From positions 1-64,000 of the forward strand of contig DATAEK010000061.1 of the NCBI GenBank assembly GCA_036258055.1: 64,000 bases of DNA, written 5' to 3'. Shown here in pieces: positions 24,533 through 32,872 of the stretch. The notes under the pieces were generated by a model. That model ran no database searches. It was not told the origin of the DNA and was given only the letters and a program-made list of their open reading frames with translations. Numbering within the stretch: position 1 is the first letter of the stretch; every line of letters starts with the position of its first letter. This stretch comes from DATAEK01 sp036258055. Lineage in GTDB: Bacteria > Acidobacteriota > Vicinamibacteria > Vicinamibacterales > 2-12-FULL-66-21. Position numbers and translations under genes: made by a program.

Positions 24533-25730
24533 AGTCGCCGACCGCCCTCGGGCATCATGGACCCTCTGGCTCGCGGCCATCCTTCCGATTCTTCTTCTCG
24601 CCGGCCTGCTCGCGCTGATCATCCGGACCGGCCCGGCGGAGCATCTCAAGAGCGAAGGCACTCCGCCGATCGAGCGTCTGGCCATCGAGCGCGCCGTGCT
24701 CAACAGCGATGGCATCGTGTTGACCGTGCTCAACGATGGGCCGGACACCGTCACCATCGCGCAGGTTACGGTGGATGACGCCTATTGGGCGTTCACCGCG
24801 GAAGGGGGAACCGTCCTTCGCCATCTCGCACGAACCTCGCTGAAGGTTCCGTATCCGTGGGTGGAAGGTGAGGCTCACCTCGTCAAGGTCCTGACGTCGA
24901 CTGGCGCCACCTTCGAACATGAAATTCCGGTCGCCGTCACCACCCCGAAGGCGAGCGCGCGCTCGCTGTGGCTGTTCACGCTCATCGGCATTTACGTCGG
25001 CGTGATCCCAGTGGCGTTGGGGCTGCTCTGGTATCCGCTCACGTCGCGGCTCAGCGCCGCGGGGCTTGATGCGCTTCTCGCGCTGACGATCGGACTGCTC
25101 GCGTTCCTCTTCGTCGACGCTGTTCACGAGGGCATGGAGACGGCATCGACGATCCCTTCCGCCTATCAAGGACTCGCGCTGCTCGTCGCCGGCGGTTTTG
25201 CCGCCTATCTGGGACTCGAGTCATTGAGTAATTGGCTCAGGAAGCGGCGGACGCGCGCGATGACCACACAGTCTTCAGGACTGGTGGTCGCCTTGCTGGT
25301 TGCGATTGGGATCGGACTTCACAACCTCGGAGAAGGACTGGCGATCGGCGCAGCTTACGCGCTTGGCGAGGCGGCCTTCGGGACGCTCCTCGTCATCGGC
25401 TTTACGCTGCACAACACCACCGAGGGGCTGGCGATCGTCGCGCCGCTCGGGCGCGATCGGCCGTCGCTCGGCACGCTCGTGCGTCTCGGGCTACTCGGCG
25501 GCGCCCCGACGATTCTGGGAGCGTGGATCGGTGGCCTGCTCTATTCACCCGTTCTTGCGGTGGCGTTCCTCGGCTTGGGCGCAGGCGCGATCGCCCAGGT
25601 CATCGTGCAGATCGCGCGGCAGATGGCTGGGACCGGCAGCGTCATCGAACGCTTTGCGTCCGCACCGGTGTACCTCGGGCTGCTGGCGGGATTCGGCGTG
25701 ATGTACGCGACCGGGCTGCTGGTGGGATGA
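24522..25730 (+). CDS. ZIP-family metal transporter with N-terminal periplasmic domain
   Basis: 402 residues from GTG 24522, preceded by AGGAG at 24511-24515; it overlaps the oxidase stop by 11 bases. The C-terminal two-thirds has the ZIP permease layout, including the two metal-binding helices: LHNLGEGLAIGAAYALGE and LHNTTEGLAIVAP. An extra N-terminal part has one membrane helix (about 12-32) and a domain of about 110 residues with strands that faces the periplasm; it is not part of classical ZIPs. Zn2+, Mn2+ or Fe2+ transport is likely. Co-location with a DtxR-type regulator favours Mn or Fe. Confidence 0.9.
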   Translation: MIPEVADRPRASWTLWLAAILPILLLAGLLALIIRTGPAEHLKSEGTPPIERLAIERAVLNSDGIVLTVLNDGPDTVTIAQVTVDDAYWAFTAEGGTVLRHLARTSLKVPYPWVEGEAHLVKVLTSTGATFEHEIPVAVTTPKASARSLWLFTLIGIYVGVIPVALGLLWYPLTSRLSAAGLDALLALTIGLLAFLFVDAVHEGMETASTIPSAYQGLALLVAGGFAAYLGLESLSNWLRKRRTRAMTTQSSGLVVALLVAIGIGLHNLGEGLAIGAAYALGEAAFGTLLVIGFTLHNTTEGLAIVAPLGRDRPSLGTLVRLGLLGGAPTILGAWIGGLLYSPVLAVAFLGLGAGAIAQVIVQIARQMAGTGSVIERFASAPVYLGLLAGFGVMYATGLLVG

Positions 25731-25764
25731 ATCCGCGCGAGTTGACGGGTCGATCAGGGGACCA

Positions 25765-26169
25765 ATGGGCATTCTGACCAGGAAAACGTTTCGCGTGGCG
25801 CTCGTCGCGGGCGCAGTGGCCACGTCCGTGGTGCTCCCGCGCGTCGCTGCGCGCGTGGCGCCAGGGGAGCCGCCCGTTCACGAGATTCGGCTCATCGTCC
25901 GTGACATGGCCTACCACTTTGGCGACGATCCCGCGATCAACCCCACGTTACGCGTTCGAGCCGGCGAGCGTGTGCGCCTCATCCTGACCAATACCGATGC
26001 CGGGATGTCCCACGATTTCGTCATTCCCGACTTGAAAGTGGCGACGCGGTTGCTCAAAGGCAAGGACTCCGAAACGATCGAGTTCACCGCACCAGCGTCG
26101 GCGGGAGACCGTACCTACAACTGCACTCCGCACGCAGAGACGATGCGAGGTACGATCGCGGTGGAATGA
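25765..26169 (+). CDS. Cupredoxin (type 1 copper protein)
   Basis: 134 residues with a signal/anchor segment at about 8-30. The mature domain is a small beta-sandwich with a complete type 1 copper site: His83 in GMSHDFVIP, then Cys120, His123 and Met127 in YNCTPHAETM. It probably carries electrons to or from the multicopper oxidase two genes upstream. It may also act as a copper-binding protein of the plastocyanin or SoxE/nitrosocyanin-like type. The spacing of 34 bases from the ZIP gene supports one operon. Confidence 0.9.
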   Translation: MGILTRKTFRVALVAGAVATSVVLPRVAARVAPGEPPVHEIRLIVRDMAYHFGDDPAINPTLRVRAGERVRLILTNTDAGMSHDFVIPDLKVATRLLKGKDSETIEFTAPASAGDRTYNCTPHAETMRGTIAVE

Positions 26170-26188
26170 CATCGCGAGCCGTACTCGC

Positions 26189-26926
26189 ATGAGCGCAACG
26201 CCCGACCGGGTCGATCGGCCGGGGTTGCGCGAATCGCTGTCCACGCCCGCAAGCAAAGGCCGCTACGTCCGACGGCTCTTCTCGACGATTGCCGATCGCT
26301 ACGACCTCATCACAGTGCTGCTCTCGTACGGGCAGGATCACCGCTGGAAGGAACGTCTGGTGACGTTGGCTGCGGTTCAGAGCGGCGCACGCGCCCTTGA
26401 TCTGGCCTGCGGCACTGGCGACATCACGTTTCAGCTGAGCGCGAGCGGCGCGCGAGCGATCGGACTCGACATCACGCCGCGCATGGTCGAGCTCGCGGCG
26501 CACAAGCCGGCCGGACGCTCGGCGCGATTCCTTGTCGGTGACATGATGGCGCTGCCGTTCGAGTCATCGCGATTCGATCTCGTGACGACCGGATACGGCA
26601 TCCGAAACGTGCCCGTCTTGCGGCAGGCGATCGCGGAGATTCATCGCGTGTTGAAACCAGGTGGACTATTCCTGTCGCTGGATTTCAATCGTCCGTCGAG
26701 CGCGATTGTGCGGGGCGTCTACCTGTCGTACCTGACTGTCGTTGGATCCACACTCGGCTTCGTGCTCCATCGCGATCCGGACACCTATCGCTACATTCCC
26801 GAATCGATTCGGAGGTATCCGGGAGCCTCTGCCGTGTGCAGCATCGTACGCGAAGAGGGTTTCGCGAGCTGCGAGGCCCTGCCGGTCCTCGGAGGGTTGA
26901 TGGCGATCCATCGAGCTCGGAAGTAG
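26189..26926 (+). CDS. menG: UbiE/MenG-type C-methyltransferase
   Basis: 245 residues. SAM-dependent methyltransferase of the family that makes menaquinone from demethylmenaquinone (or ubiquinone precursors). The start region FSTIADRYDLITVLLSYGQD is diagnostic. Motif I is ALDLACGTGDITFQL, followed by GLDITPRMVELA and the family-specific TGYGIRNV. The menaquinone role is favoured because futalosine-pathway genes (mqnD, mqnE) are also in the window. It follows the cupredoxin gene after only 19 bases, though a separate promoter cannot be excluded. Confidence 0.92.
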   Translation: MSATPDRVDRPGLRESLSTPASKGRYVRRLFSTIADRYDLITVLLSYGQDHRWKERLVTLAAVQSGARALDLACGTGDITFQLSASGARAIGLDITPRMVELAAHKPAGRSARFLVGDMMALPFESSRFDLVTTGYGIRNVPVLRQAIAEIHRVLKPGGLFLSLDFNRPSSAIVRGVYLSYLTVVGSTLGFVLHRDPDTYRYIPESIRRYPGASAVCSIVREEGFASCEALPVLGGLMAIHRARK

Positions 26927-26973
26927 CGACCGCCAAGTCCATACGGGTGACTCGCGCGGCTTCAGCCCTCTGT

Positions 26974-26979
26974 TACCAT
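26974..26979 (+). promoter_or_regulatory. -10 element (TACCAT), leaderless configuration
   Basis: TACCAT is followed by seven bases and the preferred ATG at 26987 of the next hypothetical gene. Confidence 0.45.
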
Positions 26980-26986
26980 GCGCGCG

Positions 26987-27367
26987 ATGGAGCTCGACAC
27001 CGCCGATTGGTCCGGCGAAGGCGCCTTTACGCAGGTGCTCGTCGATGCACTCACAGTGCTTCCCGGAATTGCATTCGTGAAAGTCGCCGATGCGCCCGCG
27101 TCCCGTTCCGACACCTCATTCAGTTTCATCAGCAACGAAGTGTTCGTCGCGTTCGCAGCATCACGTGGTGCAGCGATGACGATTTCGTCGCTGTCGTCGC
27201 TTCTCGAAGCAATTGACGGCGTTGGCGCTCCCGACTATGGCGACGAGGGCATGCTCCAGTATCTTCGGACCGAGCGAATCATCCCTCCCTACCAGACGCG
27301 CGGTTACAAATTGATCGAGCTCGTGCGGATCTATCAGGCCGGCTCACGGCCTTCCGGACCGCGCTGA
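26987..27367 (+). CDS. Hypothetical protein
   Basis: 126 residues from ATG 26987; an ATG nine bases upstream is possible but would start inside the -10 element. The sequence is soluble and of mixed structure, with one hydrophobic strand pair (FVAFAASRGAAMTISSLSSL) and a C-terminal amphipathic segment. No motif or family is recognised. It precedes the PilT-like gene by 59 bases in the same direction and could be its accessory protein. Confidence 0.6.
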   Translation: MELDTADWSGEGAFTQVLVDALTVLPGIAFVKVADAPASRSDTSFSFISNEVFVAFAASRGAAMTISSLSSLLEAIDGVGAPDYGDEGMLQYLRTERIIPPYQTRGYKLIELVRIYQAGSRPSGPR

Positions 27368-27426
27368 ACCGCTCACAGACCATCTAAAGCCGCACACGCG
27401 GAAAGCCGAGAGAACAACGGGGTACT

Positions 27427-29859
27427 GTGAATCTCCTCGACTCTCTCGTCGACGCCATCGTTCGCCTCGAAGGTGACGCGCTCGTCATGCATGTCGGCGA
27501 AAAGCCGTACGTCGTGACGACGTCGGCGGCGATGAGCGTGCATCGCGGTCCGCTCGCCTGGGGGCAGGTCGAGCTCTCATCACGCGTGCTGACGTCGGAT
27601 GCGGTGCTCGGCATGATCGCCCAGATCCTCCCGGGCGATCTGCGACAGTCGCTCGATGCATTCGGCGCAGTTGAGCACGAGTTGCTGATGCCGGGCGACG
27701 ACGCGCGCTTTACGGTTGTCGCGGCGCGTGGCGGAGACGATGTGTGGCTCGAATTGAAGCGGCATCCGCCAGCACCAGTCGCGCAGCAGACGGCAGTTGC
27801 GAAGGCGGTCGCGGAGATTCCAGCCGCGACGTCTGAGGCCGCACCTGAATCCGTGGCAGCAGCAGCCGGCGCGCACACGCCAATCGAAACGCCGGCGGCA
27901 GAGGCACTGCCCGAACTGGCGGAAGAGTCGGCCACGGACGTTGTCGTTGTGAACCCGCCTGCGGCGATTGAAGCGCCGGTGATTCACGAGATTGTCGAAG
28001 CCCTCGCACCACAAGAGGCTCCGCCATCTGTGACGAGCGTGTTCGACACGGTTGACGTGCCGAAAGCGCAAGCGCCGATGGTCGAGGACATCACTCCAGG
28101 GTCAGAGCTGAGTGCCATCGAAGAGATCCCCGAGATCGCCGAGGTCCCGAGAACCGAAGAACCGGTCCTGAAAGAAGTTGAGCCGGTTGAAAGGCTGCAC
28201 ATGGCGAGAGTGCCGAAGATCGAAGCGGCGCCGATCACCAAGATCGCGGCAGCGCCCGTGTCTATCAAGGTGGAGAACGTACCGGCCGCGAGCCGGGCGT
28301 CGCATTCCGAGGCACCGGCTGTCGAAAAGTACGCTCAGCACATCGAGAAGCCGGGTGCTGGTCACGATGCCGGGGCACAGCTGGCGGCAGCAGTGGGCGT
28401 ACTCCTGGGCAGCGGCGACAACGAGCCCCTCCCGGTGCCCGATGTACCGCCCGCGCTCGAAGCCATCGACATCAGCGAGATGCACGTCGTCGAACCGCTG
28501 CGCAGCGACGTCGATCAGTCCAGGACCCCCGAGGCCGGTGTCGTAGCCGGCATCAGCGCGGCGGGCCCGTTGGCGATGCCATCAGCCGAGCCATTCTTTG
28601 GAGTCGTCGCGCCCGCTGCGGCGGCTCCCCACACTATCTCAGTTGCCGAACCGGTCACTGCAGCCGAGGCTGTTCGCATGCTTGATGAACGAGAAGAGAC
28701 GCCACGCGCAGTTGTTGTTCCAGTAAGCCGGATGCGCAACGAGCCGGTACCAGGCCAGGGCGAGCCAACTGTGGACGGGGAAGCGCTGCTTCGGATCCTG
28801 CGCCTCGCGGCCAACCGCGGGGCGTCGGTCGTCTACATCGTGGCGCAGTCGCGCCCGATGGTTCGCGTGGACGGCGAGATCGCTCCGCTCGAAGAAGAAG
28901 CCGTTCTGACGTCGGCAGATATCGCGCTGTTCATCGATTCGCTCGGCGCGATGATCGACGACAACGCGACCGACGCCGTCGAGTGGCTCTCCGATGTTCC
29001 GGAGGTCGGGCGGGTGCGTCACCTCACATTCCACGACCATCGCGGACCCGGCATCATCTTCCGGATGATCCCGCCGCGAGTGATCTCGGCGGAGCAACTC
29101 GGATTGTCGGCAGAAGTGCAGGCGCTTTGTGCGCAGCCGGACGGTCTCGTGATCGTGACGGGCGCGGCGATGAGCGGAAAGTCGACACTGCTCAGCGCGT
29201 TCGTCGATCTCATCAACCACAGCCGCAGCGATCATGTGATTGCGATCGAGTCACAGATCCGATTCGTTCACGAGAGTCATCGATCATTTGTCAGCCAGCG
29301 CGAGGTCCGCGGCGGCAGCGAGGCGATTGCCCAGGCCGCCCGTCGTGCACTACGGGAAGATCCGGACGTGCTGTTCATCGAGGAGATGTCTTCGCCGGAC
29401 GTCGCGGCGGTGGCGCTCGAGGCTGCGACCGGCGGCCGGCTGGTCTTCGCATCCGTCGAAGCGCCGTCTGCGACTGCGGCAATTGACCAGCTGATCGACG
29501 CTTTTCCGGCCGAGCGCCGCGCCCAGATGCGAACCGCGCTCGCGGGTTCGCTGCGTGGCGTCGTCGCCCAGGTGCTCCTGCGAAGACTCAAGGGTGGACG
29601 GGTCGCGGCTCGTGAAGTGCTGCTCAATTCCCATCCGATTGCCAGTCTGATCCTCGAAGGCAAGACGGTCCAGCTGCCCGCGGCGATGAGCGGACGCCGT
29701 CACGGCATGATGCCGCTCACGGACTCACTGGCGGCCCTCGTGCGCGACGGCGTTGTGCATCTGGGTGAGGCCTACCGCAAGGCGGGCGACCGCGATGCCC
29801 TTCTCGCTGTGCTCAAACGCGAAGGCATCGATACATCCTTTACCGAGCGGCTCGCGTAA
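27427..29859 (+). CDS. Degenerate PilT-like ATPase with duplicated N-terminal domain and long disordered linker
   Basis: 810 residues from GTG 27427. The C-terminal ~340 residues match PilT/PilU twitching ATPases: Walker A GAAMSGKST (579-587), the Asp-box-like FVHESHRSFVSQREV, LREDPDVLFIEEM, and RVAAREVLLNSHPI. The PilT His box, normally TLHTNSA, reads SVEAPSA, so the conserved His is absent. Residues 1-115 look like a second, decayed copy of the PilT N-terminal PAS-like domain. Between them lie about 350 Glu/Ala/Pro/Val-rich residues expected to be disordered. No other pilus gene is nearby. A regulatory or chaperone-type role is as plausible as a motor. Confidence 0.85.
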   Translation: MNLLDSLVDAIVRLEGDALVMHVGEKPYVVTTSAAMSVHRGPLAWGQVELSSRVLTSDAVLGMIAQILPGDLRQSLDAFGAVEHELLMPGDDARFTVVAARGGDDVWLELKRHPPAPVAQQTAVAKAVAEIPAATSEAAPESVAAAAGAHTPIETPAAEALPELAEESATDVVVVNPPAAIEAPVIHEIVEALAPQEAPPSVTSVFDTVDVPKAQAPMVEDITPGSELSAIEEIPEIAEVPRTEEPVLKEVEPVERLHMARVPKIEAAPITKIAAAPVSIKVENVPAASRASHSEAPAVEKYAQHIEKPGAGHDAGAQLAAAVGVLLGSGDNEPLPVPDVPPALEAIDISEMHVVEPLRSDVDQSRTPEAGVVAGISAAGPLAMPSAEPFFGVVAPAAAAPHTISVAEPVTAAEAVRMLDEREETPRAVVVPVSRMRNEPVPGQGEPTVDGEALLRILRLAANRGASVVYIVAQSRPMVRVDGEIAPLEEEAVLTSADIALFIDSLGAMIDDNATDAVEWLSDVPEVGRVRHLTFHDHRGPGIIFRMIPPRVISAEQLGLSAEVQALCAQPDGLVIVTGAAMSGKSTLLSAFVDLINHSRSDHVIAIESQIRFVHESHRSFVSQREVRGGSEAIAQAARRALREDPDVLFIEEMSSPDVAAVALEAATGGRLVFASVEAPSATAAIDQLIDAFPAERRAQMRTALAGSLRGVVAQVLLRRLKGGRVAAREVLLNSHPIASLILEGKTVQLPAAMSGRRHGMMPLTDSLAALVRDGVVHLGEAYRKAGDRDALLAVLKREGIDTSFTERLA

Positions 29860-29936
29860 CGCATCGCCGGGAGATCCTGTCGGCGACACCAGATCGACAG
29901 AACGATCGAGTTCCTCTCGCGTCAGGCTCGAAACGC

Positions 29937-29942
29937 TACAAT
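29937..29942 (+). promoter_or_regulatory. -10 element (TACAAT), leaderless configuration
   Basis: TACAAT followed by six bases (GCGGCG) and ATG 29949. Confidence 0.55.
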
Positions 29943-29948
29943 GCGGCG

Positions 29949-30377
29949 ATGGAGAATGCCGACGTCAGGCGACGAGTGCGGGCGGCGCTGGAGGCGGCGC
30001 GCCGCGAGGCCGGCGAGAGACGCGAGCGATCGGATGCTGCGGCGCGTGAGTACTCGGTGTTCCTGACCGAGCGGGCGGTGCCGATGTTCCGGCAGATCGC
30101 CGCTGTTCTCTCGGCTGAAGGGCGCCGGTTCCAGGTCTCCACACCCGCCGATTCAGTACGGCTGTCAGCAGAGGGCGCCAGCGACGATTTCATCGAGCTC
30201 TCTCTGGACGGCTCTCAGGACCCCCCGCGCGTGCTCGGACGCAGCAATCATGGACGAGGCCGTCGATCGGTTTCATCCGAGCGCCCGCTCCGCGACGGCG
30301 TCGCAGTAGCCGATCTGACCGAGGGGGATGTTCTGGAGTTCGTGGCGACCGAGCTCGTCGCACTGATGGCGCGCTAG
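29949..30377 (+). CDS. Hypothetical protein, helical N-terminus
   Basis: 142 residues. The first ~60 residues form a charged amphipathic helix rich in Arg, Ala and Glu (RRRVRAALEAARREAGER), possibly a coiled coil. The second half is mixed with strands and closes with a short helix (VLEFVATELVAL). No known family is recognised. It has its own leaderless-type promoter and ends two bases from the stop of the convergent CoA-transferase gene. Confidence 0.6.
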   Translation: MENADVRRRVRAALEAARREAGERRERSDAAAREYSVFLTERAVPMFRQIAAVLSAEGRRFQVSTPADSVRLSAEGASDDFIELSLDGSQDPPRVLGRSNHGRGRRSVSSERPLRDGVAVADLTEGDVLEFVATELVALMAR

Positions 30378-30379
30378 CG

Positions 30380-31594
30380 TCAGACCACTTTATCCTTCCT
30401 CAGCTGCTCGATTTCTTCATCGGCCAGACCAAGGTCCCGGCGCAAGATGCGGTTGGTGTGCTGGCCAAGCGTCGGTGGTCCAGTCCGCACGGTGCCCGGC
30501 GTCTCCGACAGCTTCATCGGTACGCCAAGGACTCGGACTTCACCGAGCGCGGCGTGTTCGACGGCTTGAACCATGCCCCGCGCTTGCAAGTGCGGATCCT
30601 CGAGGACTTCGCCGACGTCACGGACGGATCCGCAGGGTACTCCCTCGGCCATCAAAGCCGTGAGCCACTCGCCTCGGGTTCGGGTTTTCAACCGCTCCGC
30701 CAGGATCGGCCTCAGCTCCGTATAGTGCTGCACGCGAGCGCGATTGCTCGCGAATCGCGGATCACTGCCGACCGTCTCGAGGCCGCTGACCTGACAGAAC
30801 TTCCGCCAGAGCTCGTCGTTTCCGATCGCCAGCACGAAGTCGCCGTCACTCGCAGCAAACGTTTCGTACGGCACGATGGTCGGGTGCCGGTTCCCGAGCC
30901 GCGGCGGTGGAGCACCGGTCGCGAAGTAAATCGCCGCCTGATATGTGAGGAGCGCCGTCGTCGAGTCGAGCATGCCGATGTCGACTTGCTGGCCGCGGCC
31001 GGTCCTCGCGCGCGCGAGGAGCGCCATCGTGATGCCCTGCGCGGCGAACATGCCCGTGGCGATGTCGGAGATCGCGACGCCCAGCCGGTAAGGTGGACCG
31101 TCGGCGTCGCCGGTGATGCTCATGAGCCCGCCTTCTCCCTGCATCACCGCGTCGTATCCGGGCTGCTCGCGGCGTGGACCGGATTGCCCGAATCCCGAGA
31201 TCGAGCAGTAGACCAGGCGCGGCCACTTGGCTGAAACGCTCGCGTAGTCGAGCTCGAGCCGTTTCATCGCCCCCGGACGGAAGTTTTCGACCAGCACGTC
31301 AGCGCGATCGAGAAGCCTAGTGAGCAGCGCCCGGCCGGCCGGCTGTTTCAGGTCGAGCGTGAGGCTTTCCTTGTTTCGGTTGATGCTCAGGAAGTACGCG
31401 CTCTCGTTGCCCAGAAAGGGCGGACCCCATGCGCGCGTATCGTCACCGCGCCCGGGCTGCTCGATCTTGATGACGCGTGCGCCCATGTCGGCGAGGATCA
31501 TCGTGCAGTAGGGCCCCGACAGCACGCGAGTCAGATCGATGACGGTCAGGCCGTCGAGCGGCGGAGCGATGGGATCAGGAGTCTCTGTGGACAT
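30380..31594 (-). CDS. CaiB/BaiF-type (class III) CoA-transferase
   Basis: 404 residues. Class III CoA-transferases move CoA between organic acids using an Asp as covalent carrier. Family motifs run in order: LTVIDLTRVLSGPYCTMILADMG at the N-terminus, RNKESLTLDLK, VLVENFRPGAMKRL, GFGQSGPRREQPGYD, and the catalytic Asp in GGLMSITGDADGPP. Later, LGNRHPTIVPYETF and the closing LGQHTNRILRRDLG fit. The substrate cannot be told; family members handle carnitine, formate/oxalate, succinate or methylacyl groups. The start codon is 12 bases from the divergent UGA-containing glutaredoxin-like gene. Confidence 0.93.
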   Translation of the reverse strand: MSTETPDPIAPPLDGLTVIDLTRVLSGPYCTMILADMGARVIKIEQPGRGDDTRAWGPPFLGNESAYFLSINRNKESLTLDLKQPAGRALLTRLLDRADVLVENFRPGAMKRLELDYASVSAKWPRLVYCSISGFGQSGPRREQPGYDAVMQGEGGLMSITGDADGPPYRLGVAISDIATGMFAAQGITMALLARARTGRGQQVDIGMLDSTTALLTYQAAIYFATGAPPPRLGNRHPTIVPYETFAASDGDFVLAIGNDELWRKFCQVSGLETVGSDPRFASNRARVQHYTELRPILAERLKTRTRGEWLTALMAEGVPCGSVRDVGEVLEDPHLQARGMVQAVEHAALGEVRVLGVPMKLSETPGTVRTGPPTLGQHTNRILRRDLGLADEEIEQLRKDKVV

Positions 31595-31599
31595 ACAAT
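31594..31599 (+). promoter_or_regulatory. -10 element (TACAAT) for the UGA-containing glutaredoxin-like gene
   Basis: TACAAT followed by six bases (CAGTAC) and the GTG start at 31606. The same spacing recurs at queD, 29949 and 63931. Confidence 0.6.
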
Positions 31600-31605
31600 C
31601 AGTAC

Positions 31606-31863
31606 GTGGCCCTCGACATCACGGTCTATTCGGGCTCGCACTGACGTTCGTGCGAGCTGGTGAAAGAGTTTCTTTCACGCGAAGGATATGCGTTCACGGA
31701 CCGCAACGTCGAAGAAGACGATGCGGCGTATGACGATCTGCTCGCGCTCGGCTTTCGCACGATTCCGCTGACGGTGATCTCCGGTCGCCACATCAAGGGC
31801 TTCGACGAAGCTGCTCTCCGGGCTGCGCTGCGCGACGCCGGCGAACCGTCACGAGATCGCTGA
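31606..31863 (+). CDS. Glutaredoxin-like protein, predicted selenoprotein (UxxC)
   Basis: 85 residues if the in-frame UGA at 31642-31644 is read as selenocysteine. Start GTG 31606 gives MALDITVYSGSH, then Sec13-Arg-Ser-Cys16, then ELVKEFLSREGYAFTD and a cis-Pro motif TIPLTVISG, then GFDEAALRAAL. This is a full-length glutaredoxin/NrdH-like thioredoxin fold, and the UGA stands exactly where the first Cys of CxxC belongs. A hairpin suited to a bacterial SECIS follows. Without recoding, only a truncated product starting at 31660 would be called, missing the active site. It would reduce disulfides or act in redox signalling. It overlaps the convergent hom gene by 71 bases. Confidence 0.85.
31642..31683 (+). 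promoter_or_regulatory. Putative bacterial SECIS element and Sec UGA codon
   Basis: UGA at 31642-31644. Downstream, GUGAAAG (31660-31666) pairs with CUUUCAC (31672-31678) around the loop AGUUU; the loop starts 22 bases after the UGA and has G at its second position. A lower UUCG/CGAA pair (31647-31650 with 31680-31683) can extend the stem across an asymmetric internal loop. These values fit the general bacterial SECIS model. Confidence 0.7.
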
Positions 31864-32872
31864 GCAGCGCGTAGGCAGTCTGCGTCAGACCGCCGCCCAA
31901 CTGGCAGATCGCAATTTCACCGAGCAAATCAGTCGTCAGGACCAGGGCATTCGCCGTGCCACGCAGGCCCGCGAGAAGATCGCCTCCGGGCAGCGTCCGC
32001 AATTTGACCGACGGTGTCTGGCCGCGCGCTCCTTCAGCCACCAGTCGCAGACGCATCCCTCGGGCTTTGGCTTCACGCGCCGGTGTCGCGTTGGCAGGCC
32101 CGACACCCTCCCGGATCACGTCGTGCGGCGTGATCCGAGCGTCCAGCAGGACGTTCGCGAGCGCGGCCGCCTTGGCCGCGGCGTCCCAGCCATCGACATC
32201 GAGCGTCGGATCCGCTTCGGCGATCCCTGCTATCTGCATGCGCGCGAGCGCCGGCCCAAAGTCTTCTCCGTCTTCGAGCGCCGTCAGGATGTGGTTCGTC
32301 GTGCTGTTCACGACCCCGCGAAACGAGAGGACGTTCACGACCGGCATCGTCTCGCGGGTCAGGTTGAAGACGGGCACACCGTCCATGACGGCACCCTCGA
32401 ACAGGAAGGAAAGGCCCGCTTCTCGAGCGCGATGTCGCAGATCCTGATACGCGAACGCTGCCGGCCCTTTGTTTGCGGTGATGACATCGCAGCCCGCCGA
32501 CAGCGCCGCCACCACGTGATCGATCGCGGGCTGCCCGGCGGCGATGTCGAGGGTCGTCGTTTCTACGACCACGCGCAGGGGCGCTTCGGAGGTCGACAGA
32601 CACCTTACGACGTCGAGGCTGGTTGCGCCGGATGGCAGCGTCTGGGAGCCGGACAACTCGGACACGATTCCGCCGTTCTCGACGAAGACCGCCGCGTTCG
32701 GACCATCGAGACCGACCGCGTTGTATGCGAGACCATGTCGACGGGTTGCGATCCCGACGATTCGGCAGTCGAGATCGTGCTGCTGGTGCAGGCGTTCGCG
32801 TTGCTCGTCGAGCAAGCGGGCGAACCGGCGGCCGACGTTGCCGAACCCGAGGAGCGCCAGGTCAGCGCGCAT
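31793..32872 (-). CDS. hom: Homoserine dehydrogenase
   Basis: 359 residues from ATG 32872; the frame is open to 33199, but the upstream part lies antisense to the aminotransferase gene. The enzyme reduces aspartate semialdehyde to homoserine for Thr and Met synthesis. The N-terminal Rossmann motif is LALLGFGNVGRRF. Later motifs are DVITANKGPAA, FLFEGAVMDGVPVF, FRGVVNSTTNHIL, and the catalytic EADPTLDVDGWDAAAKAA. It lacks the C-terminal ACT domain of feedback-regulated forms (family range 310-430 residues). The last 71 bases overlap the convergent glutaredoxin-like gene. It shares 11 bases with the upstream aminotransferase gene, so the pair is co-transcribed. Confidence 0.93.
   Translation of the reverse strand: MRADLALLGFGNVGRRFARLLDEQRERLHQQHDLDCRIVGIATRRHGLAYNAVGLDGPNAAVFVENGGIVSELSGSQTLPSGATSLDVVRCLSTSEAPLRVVVETTTLDIAAGQPAIDHVVAALSAGCDVITANKGPAAFAYQDLRHRAREAGLSFLFEGAVMDGVPVFNLTRETMPVVNVLSFRGVVNSTTNHILTALEDGEDFGPALARMQIAGIAEADPTLDVDGWDAAAKAAALANVLLDARITPHDVIREGVGPANATPAREAKARGMRLRLVAEGARGQTPSVKLRTLPGGDLLAGLRGTANALVLTTDLLGEIAICQLGGGLTQTAYALLSDLVTVRRRRAAQPGEQLRRSP

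Noticed and set aside
31642..31644. Frameshift or nonsense pseudogene as explanation for the glutaredoxin UGA
   Set aside because: Frame is kept on both sides, UGA replaces precisely the redox Cys, a SECIS-like hairpin follows, and the same situation occurs at 61473.
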